This document shows, piece after piece, positions 50,254-58,658 of a stretch of 64,000 nucleotides of DNA. This stretch comes from Rhodospirillaceae bacterium (GTDB lineage Bacteria; Pseudomonadota; Alphaproteobacteria; Rhodospirillales; Rhodospirillaceae). The notes beneath the pieces are model-generated. The model ran no database searches and was not told the origin of the DNA. It saw nothing but the letters and a program-made list of their open reading frames with translations. Each line of letters begins with the position of its first letter. Position 1 is the first letter of the stretch. The stretch lies in assembly GCA_029245025.1 (NCBI GenBank), contig JAQWQC010000025.1, positions 153,678 through 217,677 on the forward strand, in the 5' to 3' direction. Both the position numbers and the translations under genes were made by a program.

Positions 50254-52656
50254 ATGAATACGAAATTTGGACTTGTGACACTCACAAGCGCGATCGCCTT
50301 AGCGGCATTCGCTGGAGAAGCGGCAGCACAGCAGCTGGCGCTTGAAGAAATCGTGGTGACTGCGCGTAAGCAGAACGAGTCGATTCAGGACATTCCGCTG
50401 AGCGTCACGGCGTTCAGTGCCAATATGATCAAGAACCAGCAGATCACGGATATCGAAGACATTCTTCAGTTCACCCCTGGTGTGCACATGAGCAACCACA
50501 CCGCCAACCGTAACAATCCGGCGATCCGGTTCCGCAGCATCGACTCTTCGTCTGTGCGCAACCAGCAGACCTCGTCAGCATTCGTAGATGGCGTTTATCT
50601 TCCCGGGACCACTCAATGGGTGTCCATGAACGACGTCGAGCGCGTAGAGGTCGTGAAAGGCCCCCAGAGCGCCTTCTTCGGCCGGGCCACCTTTGGCGGC
50701 GCGATCAACTTCGTCACCAAAACACCGGGCAATGAATGGGGCGGCGATACCAATATAATCCTCGGCAATAATAAGCGCGCGGATGCGTGGCTCAGCCTCG
50801 AAGGTCCTATCATTAAGGATAAGCTGTCGATCCGGGCCTCCGGTCGATACTACACCTACGATGGTGCCTGGGAAAACGAGCACCCATCCGGCGGTGACCT
50901 GGGTGCCCAGCAGACGAGCACGGGCAGCATAGCCCTATACGCGACGCCAACGGAAGATATCTCCATCAAGTTGCGTCATGTGCATTCTGTCGACGACGAC
51001 GGGCTGGCCGTTCAGTTTCTGGCCAAGGGCGAGAGCAACAATTGCGGACCGTTTGGCACAGGGACAGCCACGTATTATTGCGGGACGCTGAACCGTGACC
51101 TAATCACCAACGGTATTGCGATCGACACATCACCCTTGGAGGACACAACGTTTAAGGACGACTTGGGCCTTGATCGCACAACCAAACTCACCAGCCTTAA
51201 TGTTGATTGGGACATCGGCGGTTCTGGCTACACATTGACCTCCGTGACGGGTCGGTACACCGAGAGTACGCAGGAACTGCGCGAGCTCCTGACTGACGAA
51301 ATCATGGTCTTCCTGCAATGGGAGGACGATTCTTGGTCCCAAGAGCTGCGTTTGGCCTCGCCCCAGGATGAAAAACTGCGTGGCATGATCGGTGCTTTCT
51401 ACCTCGATCTGACCTATGGCAATGATGGTCTGAGCGGGTTCCCTTGCCCAGGCACGGGGCCTTTCTGTGGCGATCCGACCCAAGGTTTTGCACCGAGCGG
51501 CAGAGGTGGTCGTGGTCTTTTTGGGGTTAACCCAACGGTTGCTGAGGGTGTCGAAAACAAGGCGGTGTTCGGCAGCTTGCAATATGACGTTAGCGACAAG
51601 TTTACGATTAGCGCCGAACTGCGCTACGAAGAGGAAAAGCTTGAGAACGCATCTTCGGTGACTCAGGAGGCCATGCCGCTTGATTCCAGCACCCCCGCAC
51701 TAGCGATTCTTACGGCACAGCCCTTTGGCGGTGCCGAGGTCGATCTGGTCGCGGAATTCACTGCGTGGCTGCCGCGGGTGATCCTGGACTACAAATTGAC
51801 CGAAGACACCATGCTCTATGCGAGCTATTCAAAGGGTAACAATCCTGGCGGCTTCAATCCCGAGGTCATTCAACTCGAGCCTACCGTCGCCTTCCCAGCG
51901 TTCAACGCTGCAGAAGGTATCGAAAAAGAGGTTCTGCAAGCTGGGCTTAAAGCCTATGAGTTTGGTGCCAAACACAGTCTCGCCGACGGCAGAGGCTATG
52001 TGAACGGCGCGGTCTACATCATGAACTGGACCAACCAACGCTTCCGGGGTTTCACCAGAGACGTCGACAGTAATGGTGATGGCGTCTTCATTCAGGGCTC
52101 TGACCGGCTCGGCGCACAGATCGATTACAACAGTAACGGTAGCACCAACATCTGGGGCTTTGAGTTGGCCGGAAGCTATGTGCTCAACGAAAACTGGGTC
52201 GCGAGCGCGACCTACAACTACAACAAAAGCGATATCCAGGTTTATGAAGATGCCGTCAATCGTCGGGTCTACGGCGACGGTAATGCCGCTGGCTTCGAAA
52301 CGGCCCGCGCGCCGGATCATGCGGCGACGTTTGCTCTGGACTTCAACATGGCTGCCGACGGCATTGGTGGCGGCGATGGTGAGTGGTTCGGTCGCTATGA
52401 CGCTTGGTATCAGTCATCAACCTATAACTGGACAGTCAACCTGGCTAAAACGCAGCCCGCGTTGCTGCACAATCTTCGCGGCGGCTGGCGCAACGACAAG
52501 TACAGCGTTACGGCCTGGGTTGAGAACGTGACTGACAGCGACAAAGTGCTGGCCTCGCAACGCACCACGGGCAGTTTCTTGACTGGGACACTGGGCTATC
52601 AATTTACGCTGCCTGAGCCGCGTACGTTTGGTGTGACTTTGTCAGCGAGTTTCTAG
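50254..52656 (+). CDS. TonB-dependent outer-membrane receptor
   Basis: 800 residues from the ATG at 50254, chosen for the GGGGAGAG upstream; the open frame extends 15 codons further. A signal peptide ends near AAAQQ and a TonB-box-like EEIVVTARK follows. The plug domain shows SIQDIPLSVTAFSANMI and VERVEVVKGPQSAFFGRATF with GGAINFVTK. The 22-strand barrel ends in TFGVTLSASF with terminal Phe. The form is the sphingomonad/caulobacter type used for organic substrates rather than classic siderophores. It is the first gene after the LytTR regulator and is followed by a terminator, then the DUF1838 gene run. Confidence 0.93.
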   Translation: MNTKFGLVTLTSAIALAAFAGEAAAQQLALEEIVVTARKQNESIQDIPLSVTAFSANMIKNQQITDIEDILQFTPGVHMSNHTANRNNPAIRFRSIDSSSVRNQQTSSAFVDGVYLPGTTQWVSMNDVERVEVVKGPQSAFFGRATFGGAINFVTKTPGNEWGGDTNIILGNNKRADAWLSLEGPIIKDKLSIRASGRYYTYDGAWENEHPSGGDLGAQQTSTGSIALYATPTEDISIKLRHVHSVDDDGLAVQFLAKGESNNCGPFGTGTATYYCGTLNRDLITNGIAIDTSPLEDTTFKDDLGLDRTTKLTSLNVDWDIGGSGYTLTSVTGRYTESTQELRELLTDEIMVFLQWEDDSWSQELRLASPQDEKLRGMIGAFYLDLTYGNDGLSGFPCPGTGPFCGDPTQGFAPSGRGGRGLFGVNPTVAEGVENKAVFGSLQYDVSDKFTISAELRYEEEKLENASSVTQEAMPLDSSTPALAILTAQPFGGAEVDLVAEFTAWLPRVILDYKLTEDTMLYASYSKGNNPGGFNPEVIQLEPTVAFPAFNAAEGIEKEVLQAGLKAYEFGAKHSLADGRGYVNGAVYIMNWTNQRFRGFTRDVDSNGDGVFIQGSDRLGAQIDYNSNGSTNIWGFELAGSYVLNENWVASATYNYNKSDIQVYEDAVNRRVYGDGNAAGFETARAPDHAATFALDFNMAADGIGGGDGEWFGRYDAWYQSSTYNWTVNLAKTQPALLHNLRGGWRNDKYSVTAWVENVTDSDKVLASQRTTGSFLTGTLGYQFTLPEPRTFGVTLSASF

Positions 52657-52677
52657 AACTCACCAAGAAAAATTACT

Positions 52678-52718
52678 AAAGGGTGTGGAAGGGGATTTCT
52701 CTTCCACACCCTTTTTTT
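52678..52718 (+). terminator. Strong intrinsic terminator after TonB receptor
   Basis: A 14-bp perfect stem AAAGGGTGTGGAAG / CTTCCACACCCTTT with a 9-base loop, running into eight consecutive T. It lies about 20 bp after the receptor stop, so the downstream exported-protein genes need their own promoter or read-through. Confidence 0.9.
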
Positions 52719-52773
52719 TACCCACGCCACTTTTCACGTTTGCCACAACACCGTTGATGAGAGTATTGAACCC

Positions 52774-53697
52774 ATGACTGACATCACCATTCCGAAGACT
52801 GTAAGCAGACGGTCCTTTGGTGCCATGAGTCTCATGGTGCCTGCTATTGCTGGCCTAGCCGGGGCGCGTTACGCCCGAGCAGCGAGTAGTGGTCAATTCA
52901 GCGATGAACGCGTTTTGGTAAACGCGGTCAGAAAGATGCGGTCCAGGACCGATGGCGGTCTCAGAAGCGGCTGGCTTGAGGCCAAGCGATTTGCATACAT
53001 AGACGGAGAGATCACGCCACTGCTTATTCTCTTGGCGGGGACCATAAGCACGTCGCGTGACAATGGTGATGGCACCTTCGATATCAATGTTGTTGAGACT
53101 ACGTACTACCTCGACGTCGAGACGAGGGAGCTGCTCGACACATTGGCGATGCCCGGGACCGGAAAAATTGTAAAAGTTCCCCTCTATCGGTCGGGACCTG
53201 CGGCGGTAACTGTAGGCGCTAAAACGGCCATCTCAGAATTGGCCACAGGAGAGGAGGGGGTGGTCAGCGAAGGCGGCGAAGACGCCCCGTCAGCATTCGC
53301 ACCCAAGGGTGACGTTAAACTCGAACGATCTGTTGGTCCCGCTGTCATAGATGGCAATACGGTTTGGATTCAGACAGAAGAATATGGCCGCGTCTTTCCG
53401 GCAGACCCTAAAGATGCCCGCGTTTTCTATAAAGAATCCGCCATATGGCAAGGCAAAATGGACGAACTTCTTGATCCAGATGTCGTCGCAGCGTCAGCCA
53501 AGCTTTCGTACAGTGCGGCGTCGAGTTGGCGCCCCTGGATGGAAATGGGGGATATAAAGGGCCACACTATGTCGAGCGGTATCGGTGCGACGTGCGACAG
53601 CCTCAGCGACATGCATGAGGAATGGTTGCGTCTTACGCGCATTCATCACCCGGATATATTGGATAATCCCGAAGGAGTGTTAAGGGGCGAAACCTGA
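52774..53697 (+). CDS. Tat-type exported DUF1838-like protein (divergent)
   Basis: 307 residues. The N-terminus carries VSRRSFGAMSLMVPAIAGLA, a twin-arginine-type signal ending near ARA. The mature part follows the DUF1838 plan in weakened form: a GWLEAKRFAYIDGEITPLL segment, VVETTYYLDVETRELLDTL where family members have fY-D-eTGE, and SWRPWMEMGDIKGHTMSSGI near the C-terminus. The conserved N-P-x-TGE turn is changed to MPGTGK. The family function is unknown. The stop is 5 bp before the beta-lactamase-fold gene, so cotranscription is likely. Confidence 0.7.
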   Translation: MTDITIPKTVSRRSFGAMSLMVPAIAGLAGARYARAASSGQFSDERVLVNAVRKMRSRTDGGLRSGWLEAKRFAYIDGEITPLLILLAGTISTSRDNGDGTFDINVVETTYYLDVETRELLDTLAMPGTGKIVKVPLYRSGPAAVTVGAKTAISELATGEEGVVSEGGEDAPSAFAPKGDVKLERSVGPAVIDGNTVWIQTEEYGRVFPADPKDARVFYKESAIWQGKMDELLDPDVVAASAKLSYSAASSWRPWMEMGDIKGHTMSSGIGATCDSLSDMHEEWLRLTRIHHPDILDNPEGVLRGET

Positions 53698-53702
53698 AGC
53701 GG

Positions 53703-54890
53703 ATGAAAACCTACCTCCTATTTGTTGCAGCTCTCCTTTTTTCTGCCCTTGGGGCAGTCTTCTACGCATCCCATGAATGGATTTACGTTAAACGCTTTCT
53801 GACTCAGCCTGAGAACGCTGGCGAATGGCCGGATTCATTTTACGAACCCACCTACAAAATTGGCGATGGGCCCGGCGACTTCTTTCCATCCATTGACCCA
53901 GGTTCAAACACCATCTCCGCTGAAGCATTAAACGCTGCATCGTCTTGGGCAGCCGAGCGAAACTCTGCAGCCCTTATCGTTCTCCACCAGGGTCACGTTG
54001 CGCTTGAACAATATTGGGAGGGTGTAGACCGACACTCGCTGTATAGCGGCCGCGGCATGACCAAGTCTTTGATCGGAATTCTATACGGGTTTGCTGTCGC
54101 AGACGGTGCACTCTCTCTTGATGAACCCGCTGCTACCTATTTGCCTGAATGGCGCGATGATGAACGGTCTCAAATTACGGTTCGCCATCTTTTGGAAAAC
54201 ACGAGCGGCCTTGAGAATCCACCATTCACGGATAGCCCGTTTAACAAACAGACCAGGCTGGCGTGGTCACCAGACATAGCGGCGGCCGCGCTTTCCTTTC
54301 AGGCAGAACGGCCCCCGGGTGAAATCTTCAATGTTTCAAGTGCGAATTCGGTTTTACTTGCGGTGATCCTGCAACGTGCGACCAACACACCCGTTCATCA
54401 GTATTTTGACAACCAACTGTGGAGCCCACTCGGAGCAGAGAATGGGAGCTTTTACGTGGAGCGTCCAGGCGGACGGGCGCACATTGATTGCTGTTTCCGT
54501 GCGACACCCGGAGACTGGGCCCGCCTTGGCTATATGCTTGCCCATGATGGTCACTACAAGGGACAACAGATACTACCGGCCGGTTGGGTGGGTGAAATGA
54601 CCGCGCCTGGTCGGCACTATGAGGCCTATGGATTACACATGTGGCGCGGCCAGCCCTACAGAGAAATAAGAGAAGTCTACGAAGGAACAGGCATCGGTCA
54701 CTATCAATCCGAGCCATTCCTTGTCGATGATATTTTATTTCTAGAGGGAGGAAGTAACAGGGTGATGTGGGTCAGTCCGTCACTTGATTTGGTTATCCTC
54801 CGTCTGGGCCGGACAACGGACAAATGGGATCATTCGGCTATCCCAAACACCATTATTCGAGGTTTGAAACTTAGCCAGGGAAATGGGTAG
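53703..54890 (+). CDS. Beta-lactamase-fold (class C) protein lacking the catalytic serine
   Basis: 395 residues with an N-terminal membrane or signal segment (LLFVAALLFSALGAVFYAS). The class C/6-aminohexanoate-dimer-hydrolase-like fold is recognisable from LSLDEPAATYLPEWRDD, ITVRHLLENTSGLE, TNTPVHQYFDNQLWSPLGAE and SPSLDLVILRLG. The active-site S-x-x-K reads GMTK (G118 to K121), the codon being GGC at 54054-54056. The usual Y-x-N/S region is VSSANS, without the tyrosine. The protein is otherwise full length and in frame, so it may be a binding pseudo-enzyme. It lies 5 bp after a DUF1838 gene and 2 bp before a hydrolase gene. Confidence 0.82.
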   Translation: MKTYLLFVAALLFSALGAVFYASHEWIYVKRFLTQPENAGEWPDSFYEPTYKIGDGPGDFFPSIDPGSNTISAEALNAASSWAAERNSAALIVLHQGHVALEQYWEGVDRHSLYSGRGMTKSLIGILYGFAVADGALSLDEPAATYLPEWRDDERSQITVRHLLENTSGLENPPFTDSPFNKQTRLAWSPDIAAAALSFQAERPPGEIFNVSSANSVLLAVILQRATNTPVHQYFDNQLWSPLGAENGSFYVERPGGRAHIDCCFRATPGDWARLGYMLAHDGHYKGQQILPAGWVGEMTAPGRHYEAYGLHMWRGQPYREIREVYEGTGIGHYQSEPFLVDDILFLEGGSNRVMWVSPSLDLVILRLGRTTDKWDHSAIPNTIIRGLKLSQGNG

Positions 54891-54892
54891 CT

Positions 54893-55813
54893 GTGTCACG
54901 TGTAACGTTTGCTTTTATTACGCTATTTCTTGCCAATATCGTGGGTTCCACTCAGGCGACGGATCTCATTTTTTCTGAAGTTTTTGGGGGAGGCAATGCA
55001 CCTCTGAACGTTGTTGAAGCTGGGTCAAAGGATGGCAAGGAAATCCTATTCATTCATGGTGTCAGTCAAAGCTACCTGAGTTGGAGCGCGCAACTTTCTT
55101 CTGATCAACTGCAGGTTTTCCGCATGGTGGCATTTGATTTACGTGGCCATGGCAATTCAGCGAAGCCTTGGAAGAGCGAAGACTATTACGACAGTAAGAT
55201 ATGGGCGGAAGACGTGGCCGCGGTAATCGCCGCCAAGGGACTTATGAAACCTGTCGTCGTCGCGTGGTCGTATGGTGGTGTTGTGCTGATGGACTATATT
55301 CGACACCACGGAACCTCGGGCATTGCAGCGATCAATTTGGTTGCGAATACGGCGGTGCTTATGGACCGTATTGAGGACCCTAAGCCAGGCGATGAAACTA
55401 TCATGAGGCAAATGATCGCCAATCAATCGCTTCAACAGTCGCCAAACATTGAAGCAAACATTGAATCTGTGAATCTCTCGGTTTCCCTCTTAACTGAGGT
55501 CGAGATGGGCGATGCGTGGCTGCAAAAGGCTAGGATGACCAGCATGATGACGCCGTCGTATGTACGTCGGGCGCTCGCAGGAAGAAAAATTGATAACAAG
55601 GATCTCGCGGGGTCATTAAGCGACATACCGACCTTGCTTTCTTACGGTGCTAAAGACGGCTCAGTGACCGATCCTATGGCTGAGAAGTTTCGCTCGACTT
55701 ACCGACAAACAATCACGTCCAAATATGATGGCATAGGGCATTCTCTGTTTGCAGAAGATTCGGAGCGTTTTAATAAAGAATTATATAAATTCGCCAATTC
55801 GATAGGGCGCTGA
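54893..55813 (+). CDS. Exported alpha/beta hydrolase
   Basis: 306 residues from a GTG start 2 bp after the preceding gene. A signal peptide (FAFITLFLANIVGSTQATD) sends it to the periplasm. The fold shows the oxyanion loop FIHGVSQSYLSW, DLRGHGNSAKPW, the nucleophile elbow AWSYGG, an acid in YGAKDGSVTD and the histidine in GIGHSLF, so the triad is complete. It is the one clearly active hydrolase of the cluster and may cleave an ester or ring of the substrate taken up through the TonB receptor. The substrate is unknown. Confidence 0.88.
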   Translation: MSRVTFAFITLFLANIVGSTQATDLIFSEVFGGGNAPLNVVEAGSKDGKEILFIHGVSQSYLSWSAQLSSDQLQVFRMVAFDLRGHGNSAKPWKSEDYYDSKIWAEDVAAVIAAKGLMKPVVVAWSYGGVVLMDYIRHHGTSGIAAINLVANTAVLMDRIEDPKPGDETIMRQMIANQSLQQSPNIEANIESVNLSVSLLTEVEMGDAWLQKARMTSMMTPSYVRRALAGRKIDNKDLAGSLSDIPTLLSYGAKDGSVTDPMAEKFRSTYRQTITSKYDGIGHSLFAEDSERFNKELYKFANSIGR

Positions 55814-55840
55814 GTTTTTTCATGAAAGGAAAAAATTGAG

Positions 55841-56716
55841 ATGGCAACGAGACGGAATTTTGTAGCATCAACGGCTTTGGCTGCAGGTGCTTTGGTTGGT
55901 TCGAAAGGTGCGTCATCGCAGTCTCTTACTTCGCTATCGCCTCCTGTTAGCCAAGTTGACTCCGAGTTCCTCACTTTTGATGATCCTGTGGAAGAATTTC
56001 GCGCCCATATGCGAATCGAGCGCGACCTAGTCGAGGATCAAGGATCGACCATCACCTGGTACAACTGGATGGTGTTCGTGATTCCGGGTGGCCGTCGACC
56101 AGAACCGCTACTCCGTTACGAAGGCATCGAGTACAGCTACTTTCGTCACCTTGGTAATAACAACTATCGCATTCATGCGCATAATCTGTCTTTCGCCCGG
56201 GACCTAAAAACGAACAAGTACACGGATACCGTAATCAATCCGATCACTGGTGAACGTGTTGAGGTACCGGTCTCATTGCTGCTGACGGACCCTGGTACGA
56301 TTGCGAGTCCGATCGGTTTTCGAAACATCAGTGGTGACGGCACACCGCAGGACGTGTATCGGCAGTTCCGTATTGAAGATAATTTAATCAAGCTCGATAG
56401 CGTGCGTAGTGCGCCCCCCGATTGGCCGGCGACCCACATTGAGAACTCATGTCAGTGGGTGGATATCGATTTGTTTGCCAACGAAACAATCACGTCGTTG
56501 CCGGTGCACTTCTGCGGGCACTACGCGTATGAATACCAGGAATGGCTAAAGATGCCGGAAGGTAACGGGCATTTGTCCGGTTTTTGGGACGGCAAGAAAA
56601 TCAATTCACCAGCTGAAATTCCCCGCGAGATGCTTGATCGGCTGGAGCGTGAGTATCCAGAATTGCTTGTCCCTCGCTGGGACGATTTTGATCGCCCCGT
56701 TCCGTTTGAAATATGA
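55841..56716 (+). CDS. Tat-type exported DUF1838 protein
   Basis: 291 residues. A TRRNFVASTALAAGALVG twin-arginine-like signal begins the protein. The DUF1838 features are a TWYNWMVFVIPGGRRPEPLL segment, RYEGIEYSYFRHLGNNNY, the FARDLKTNKYTDTVINPITG turn, and a C-terminal SCQWVDIDLFANETI. It is shorter than the next paralogue and the central ND motif differs. It begins 27 bp after the hydrolase gene and is followed 20 bp later by a second DUF1838 gene, suggesting that the two form a pair or hetero-oligomer. Confidence 0.75.
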   Translation: MATRRNFVASTALAAGALVGSKGASSQSLTSLSPPVSQVDSEFLTFDDPVEEFRAHMRIERDLVEDQGSTITWYNWMVFVIPGGRRPEPLLRYEGIEYSYFRHLGNNNYRIHAHNLSFARDLKTNKYTDTVINPITGERVEVPVSLLLTDPGTIASPIGFRNISGDGTPQDVYRQFRIEDNLIKLDSVRSAPPDWPATHIENSCQWVDIDLFANETITSLPVHFCGHYAYEYQEWLKMPEGNGHLSGFWDGKKINSPAEIPREMLDRLEREYPELLVPRWDDFDRPVPFEI

Positions 56717-56736
56717 TTTCTTGAGAGGATTTCTTA

Positions 56737-57735
56737 ATGCCAAATCAACTGTTCGACCGCCGTTCTGCTCTCACCGCTGGGGCAGCCTTCACCGCCTTAC
56801 CCGCTTTGTCCGCAATCATAAAGCCGGGCCCTGCGCACGCTGACTCTCACACGGCCAGTGGCGCTTCTTTACTGGGGCCGACCTATGACCTCACCACTGG
56901 GCGTGGGAATGTGGATGCCTACCTTAAGCTCACGTCAAACCTAGATATGAAGTCCACCCACTACGGTTGGATCGAAGGGAAGGTCATGGGCGTAGCTCCT
57001 GGTGGCCCGTTGAAAGAGATTTGTGGGTTTCGCGGGTTTGGTTGTAATCGTCTGTTGCCCTACGACGGCCCAGAATATGGCTTCCGTCGTGTCTTACGGG
57101 AAGTTGTTTTTTACACGGACCTAGAGACTGGTGAAATTCTCGAAGAGATGGAAAATCCTTACACGGGCGAAACCGTTAAGGTGGTGCCGGTGGCCAACGA
57201 TCCGTTCAATGCCATCTTTCGAGAAAGTTGGCCAGAAGCGCCGAACTATGGCGGGTTAAACACTGAGGTGCGTGAGCCGAAGCCCTTCATCCTTAATTGG
57301 AACATCATCGGCGGTAAGCTGATGATGGAGATTAGCGTCCATCTTTATTATCCTAACGCACTCGATCCGAAGATCTGGGTGAGGGAAAGCTCCGGCCCCA
57401 TGAACCGAGTGACAGAGACGTTTATCTACTCCGCCTCCCTCGACGATCTACAGAACCCTGATCTAACAACCATTCCCAGCACAGGAGCTTGGGGCCGCGT
57501 GACCCCCTGGCTGCCGTGGATGCTGATGGGTCAAGCGCCTGGTCACTGTCTGTACAACTGCATGTTTGCAGATGTTAAAGGGCCTGAAGACATGCCCGAT
57601 CAAAAAATCGTTGAGTATATTGCGAAGAACTATCCAAAATTTCTCGATGCGCCAACGGAGTGGGAAGAGCCGTCGTTGTCGTCTCTAGAATGGTATGCCC
57701 GTGAGCAGGAGCCAGCACCGCCGGGTGGCGTGTAG
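56737..57735 (+). CDS. Tat-type exported DUF1838 protein (canonical)
   Basis: 332 residues with a DRRSALTAGAAFTALPAL twin-arginine-like signal ending near HADS. It is the most typical DUF1838 member here: YDLTTGRGNVDAYLKLTSNL, HYGWIEGKVMGVAPG, GFRGFGCNRL, LREVVFYTDLETGEILEEME followed by NPYTGE and VVPVANDPFN, and a C-terminal WLPWMLMGQAPGHCLYNCM. The family has no known activity; the conserved pattern hints at a beta-rich ligand-binding or oxidoreductase-associated domain, which is inference. It ends the island gene run. Confidence 0.85.
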   Translation: MPNQLFDRRSALTAGAAFTALPALSAIIKPGPAHADSHTASGASLLGPTYDLTTGRGNVDAYLKLTSNLDMKSTHYGWIEGKVMGVAPGGPLKEICGFRGFGCNRLLPYDGPEYGFRRVLREVVFYTDLETGEILEEMENPYTGETVKVVPVANDPFNAIFRESWPEAPNYGGLNTEVREPKPFILNWNIIGGKLMMEISVHLYYPNALDPKIWVRESSGPMNRVTETFIYSASLDDLQNPDLTTIPSTGAWGRVTPWLPWMLMGQAPGHCLYNCMFADVKGPEDMPDQKIVEYIAKNYPKFLDAPTEWEEPSLSSLEWYAREQEPAPPGGV

Positions 57736-58249
57736 CTCCTCGCGGATAGTGGTTGCCCAGTGAGGGCATTTTGGCTTCGAATATAACCGTTAGGTCTAGG
57801 GGAATTTCTATTTCAATCGCGTCTGCGACACTGATGGGTATGCGAGCCAATTCACAATGGCTCTTATGTGGTTAATGCCACGCCCTGTTACGGGAAGCGC
57901 CAAGCTACACCGAAACCTCTGCAGGTCTATCCCGATTTGAACCTACGAAATCATCTGAGTTTTGGTTCGATGTCAGCAACACGAACTATCAGCGTATCAA
58001 CAGAATTAACTCGGACGGGTTATCGCTGGAACACTATCCAGTTTCCCTGTTTTCGTAATCCCGTTCCCTGTTCTTAGATTTAAATTCCCTGTTCCTGCTT
58101 TTAGGGAATTCATCGTCAAAGCCCAGGTTTTGTGCGGGGGGTGAGCCGGAGTTTTCTGACGATATGGACTAAAACTCGATTTTTCCCTGTAATTTCCCTG
58201 AATAACAGGGAAATGACGACAGAGACGAGTTCTCTAAGGACTGCGTCCA
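57736..58249. other. Non-coding right flank of the island
   Basis: About 510 bases with no supportable gene. Short open frames have no ribosome binding sites or family resemblance. The second half holds the TTCCCTG repeat cluster listed separately. Confidence 0.6.
58043..58214 (+). repeat. TTCCCTG motif cluster with 9-bp hairpin
   Basis: TTCCCTG occurs five times in direct orientation (58043, 58064, 58085, 58183, 58194) and as CAGGGAA at 58206. The first three are spaced exactly 21 bp apart. The last two copies form a perfect inverted repeat, ATTTCCCTG (58192-58200) and CAGGGAAAT (58206-58214) around AATAA. A partial inverted copy AGGGAA lies at 58103. The cluster ends 36 bp before the right flanking repeat. 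It may be recombinase arm sites or another element-end signal. Confidence 0.7.
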
Positions 58250-58422
58250 CCACCATTCAAATTTGCTCGAACCTGGGGCCAGAGCATTAGTGCCCTGAAA
58301 TGGCGCAGAACTGCGAGGTTTCTGCGGTCGGAGAGACCCGAACTCGATGCTTGTCACGGGCTCACCGCCGCAAAACGGCAAAAGCCTCTGGGGCTTGTTC
58401 AGACATCCAGAACGTAGCGTTC
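58250..58422 (+). repeat. Right copy of 173-bp island-flanking repeat
   Basis: Direct-orientation partner of the repeat at 46212-46384, 12,038 bp away. It contains the identical 18-bp block AAATGGCGCAGAACTGCG and the dyad CGCAGAACTGCG at 58304-58315. The bases just before it, GCGTCCACCA, resemble a tRNA 3' end but no cloverleaf can be drawn. Confidence 0.8.
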
Positions 58423-58615
58423 AGGTGCGGCTATAACTAGAAAGACTAATAGCGAAATCGGTCAACAAGACATGAACTTGGACGACGGTTTAGTAGCAGC
58501 ACTGGGTGTTTGGACTCCGTGCCACCGCGTTTAATTGAGTCAAGCAAAGACAAAAGCACCGCTTTTTCGCGGTCTTACCCTCAAAGAGTTGACTGGCAGA
58601 AATTTCTTCTTTAAA

Positions 58616-58633
58616 CGTATGTTATACGATACG
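58616..58633. promoter_or_regulatory. Candidate Zur operator
   Basis: CGTATGTTATACG is a 13-bp inverted repeat (CGTAT/ATACG around GTT), directly followed by a second ATACG. It sits 26 bp before the zur-like start codon and resembles AT-rich Zur boxes with a GTTATA core. It could control the whole zur-znuD-DUF1826-merC run. Binding is inferred. Confidence 0.55.
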
Positions 58634-58658
58634 ATTGAATGAAAAAGAGGTTTAAGGC

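Larger units (their letters stand above)
46218..58250. mobile_element. Putative tRNA-associated genomic island (serine recombinase type)
   Basis: The segment lies between two 173-bp imperfect direct repeats, the left one beginning at a tRNA 3' end. It carries a large serine recombinase and a DUF2924 gene at the left edge and a TTCCCTG motif cluster at the right edge. Between them are a regulator, a TonB receptor and five exported proteins. Repeat copies have diverged, so integration would be old. The boundary calls are inferred from the repeats; no empty site is available to compare. Confidence 0.6.

Noticed and set aside
58043..58214. CRISPR array
   Set aside because: The repeat unit is only about 7-8 bp and spacing is irregular after the third copy; no cas genes are present.
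58169..58381. Minus-strand open frame across the right flanking repeat
   Set aside because: It covers the repeat and TTCCCTG motifs, has no ribosome binding site and no resemblance to a protein; the left repeat copy does not preserve the frame.
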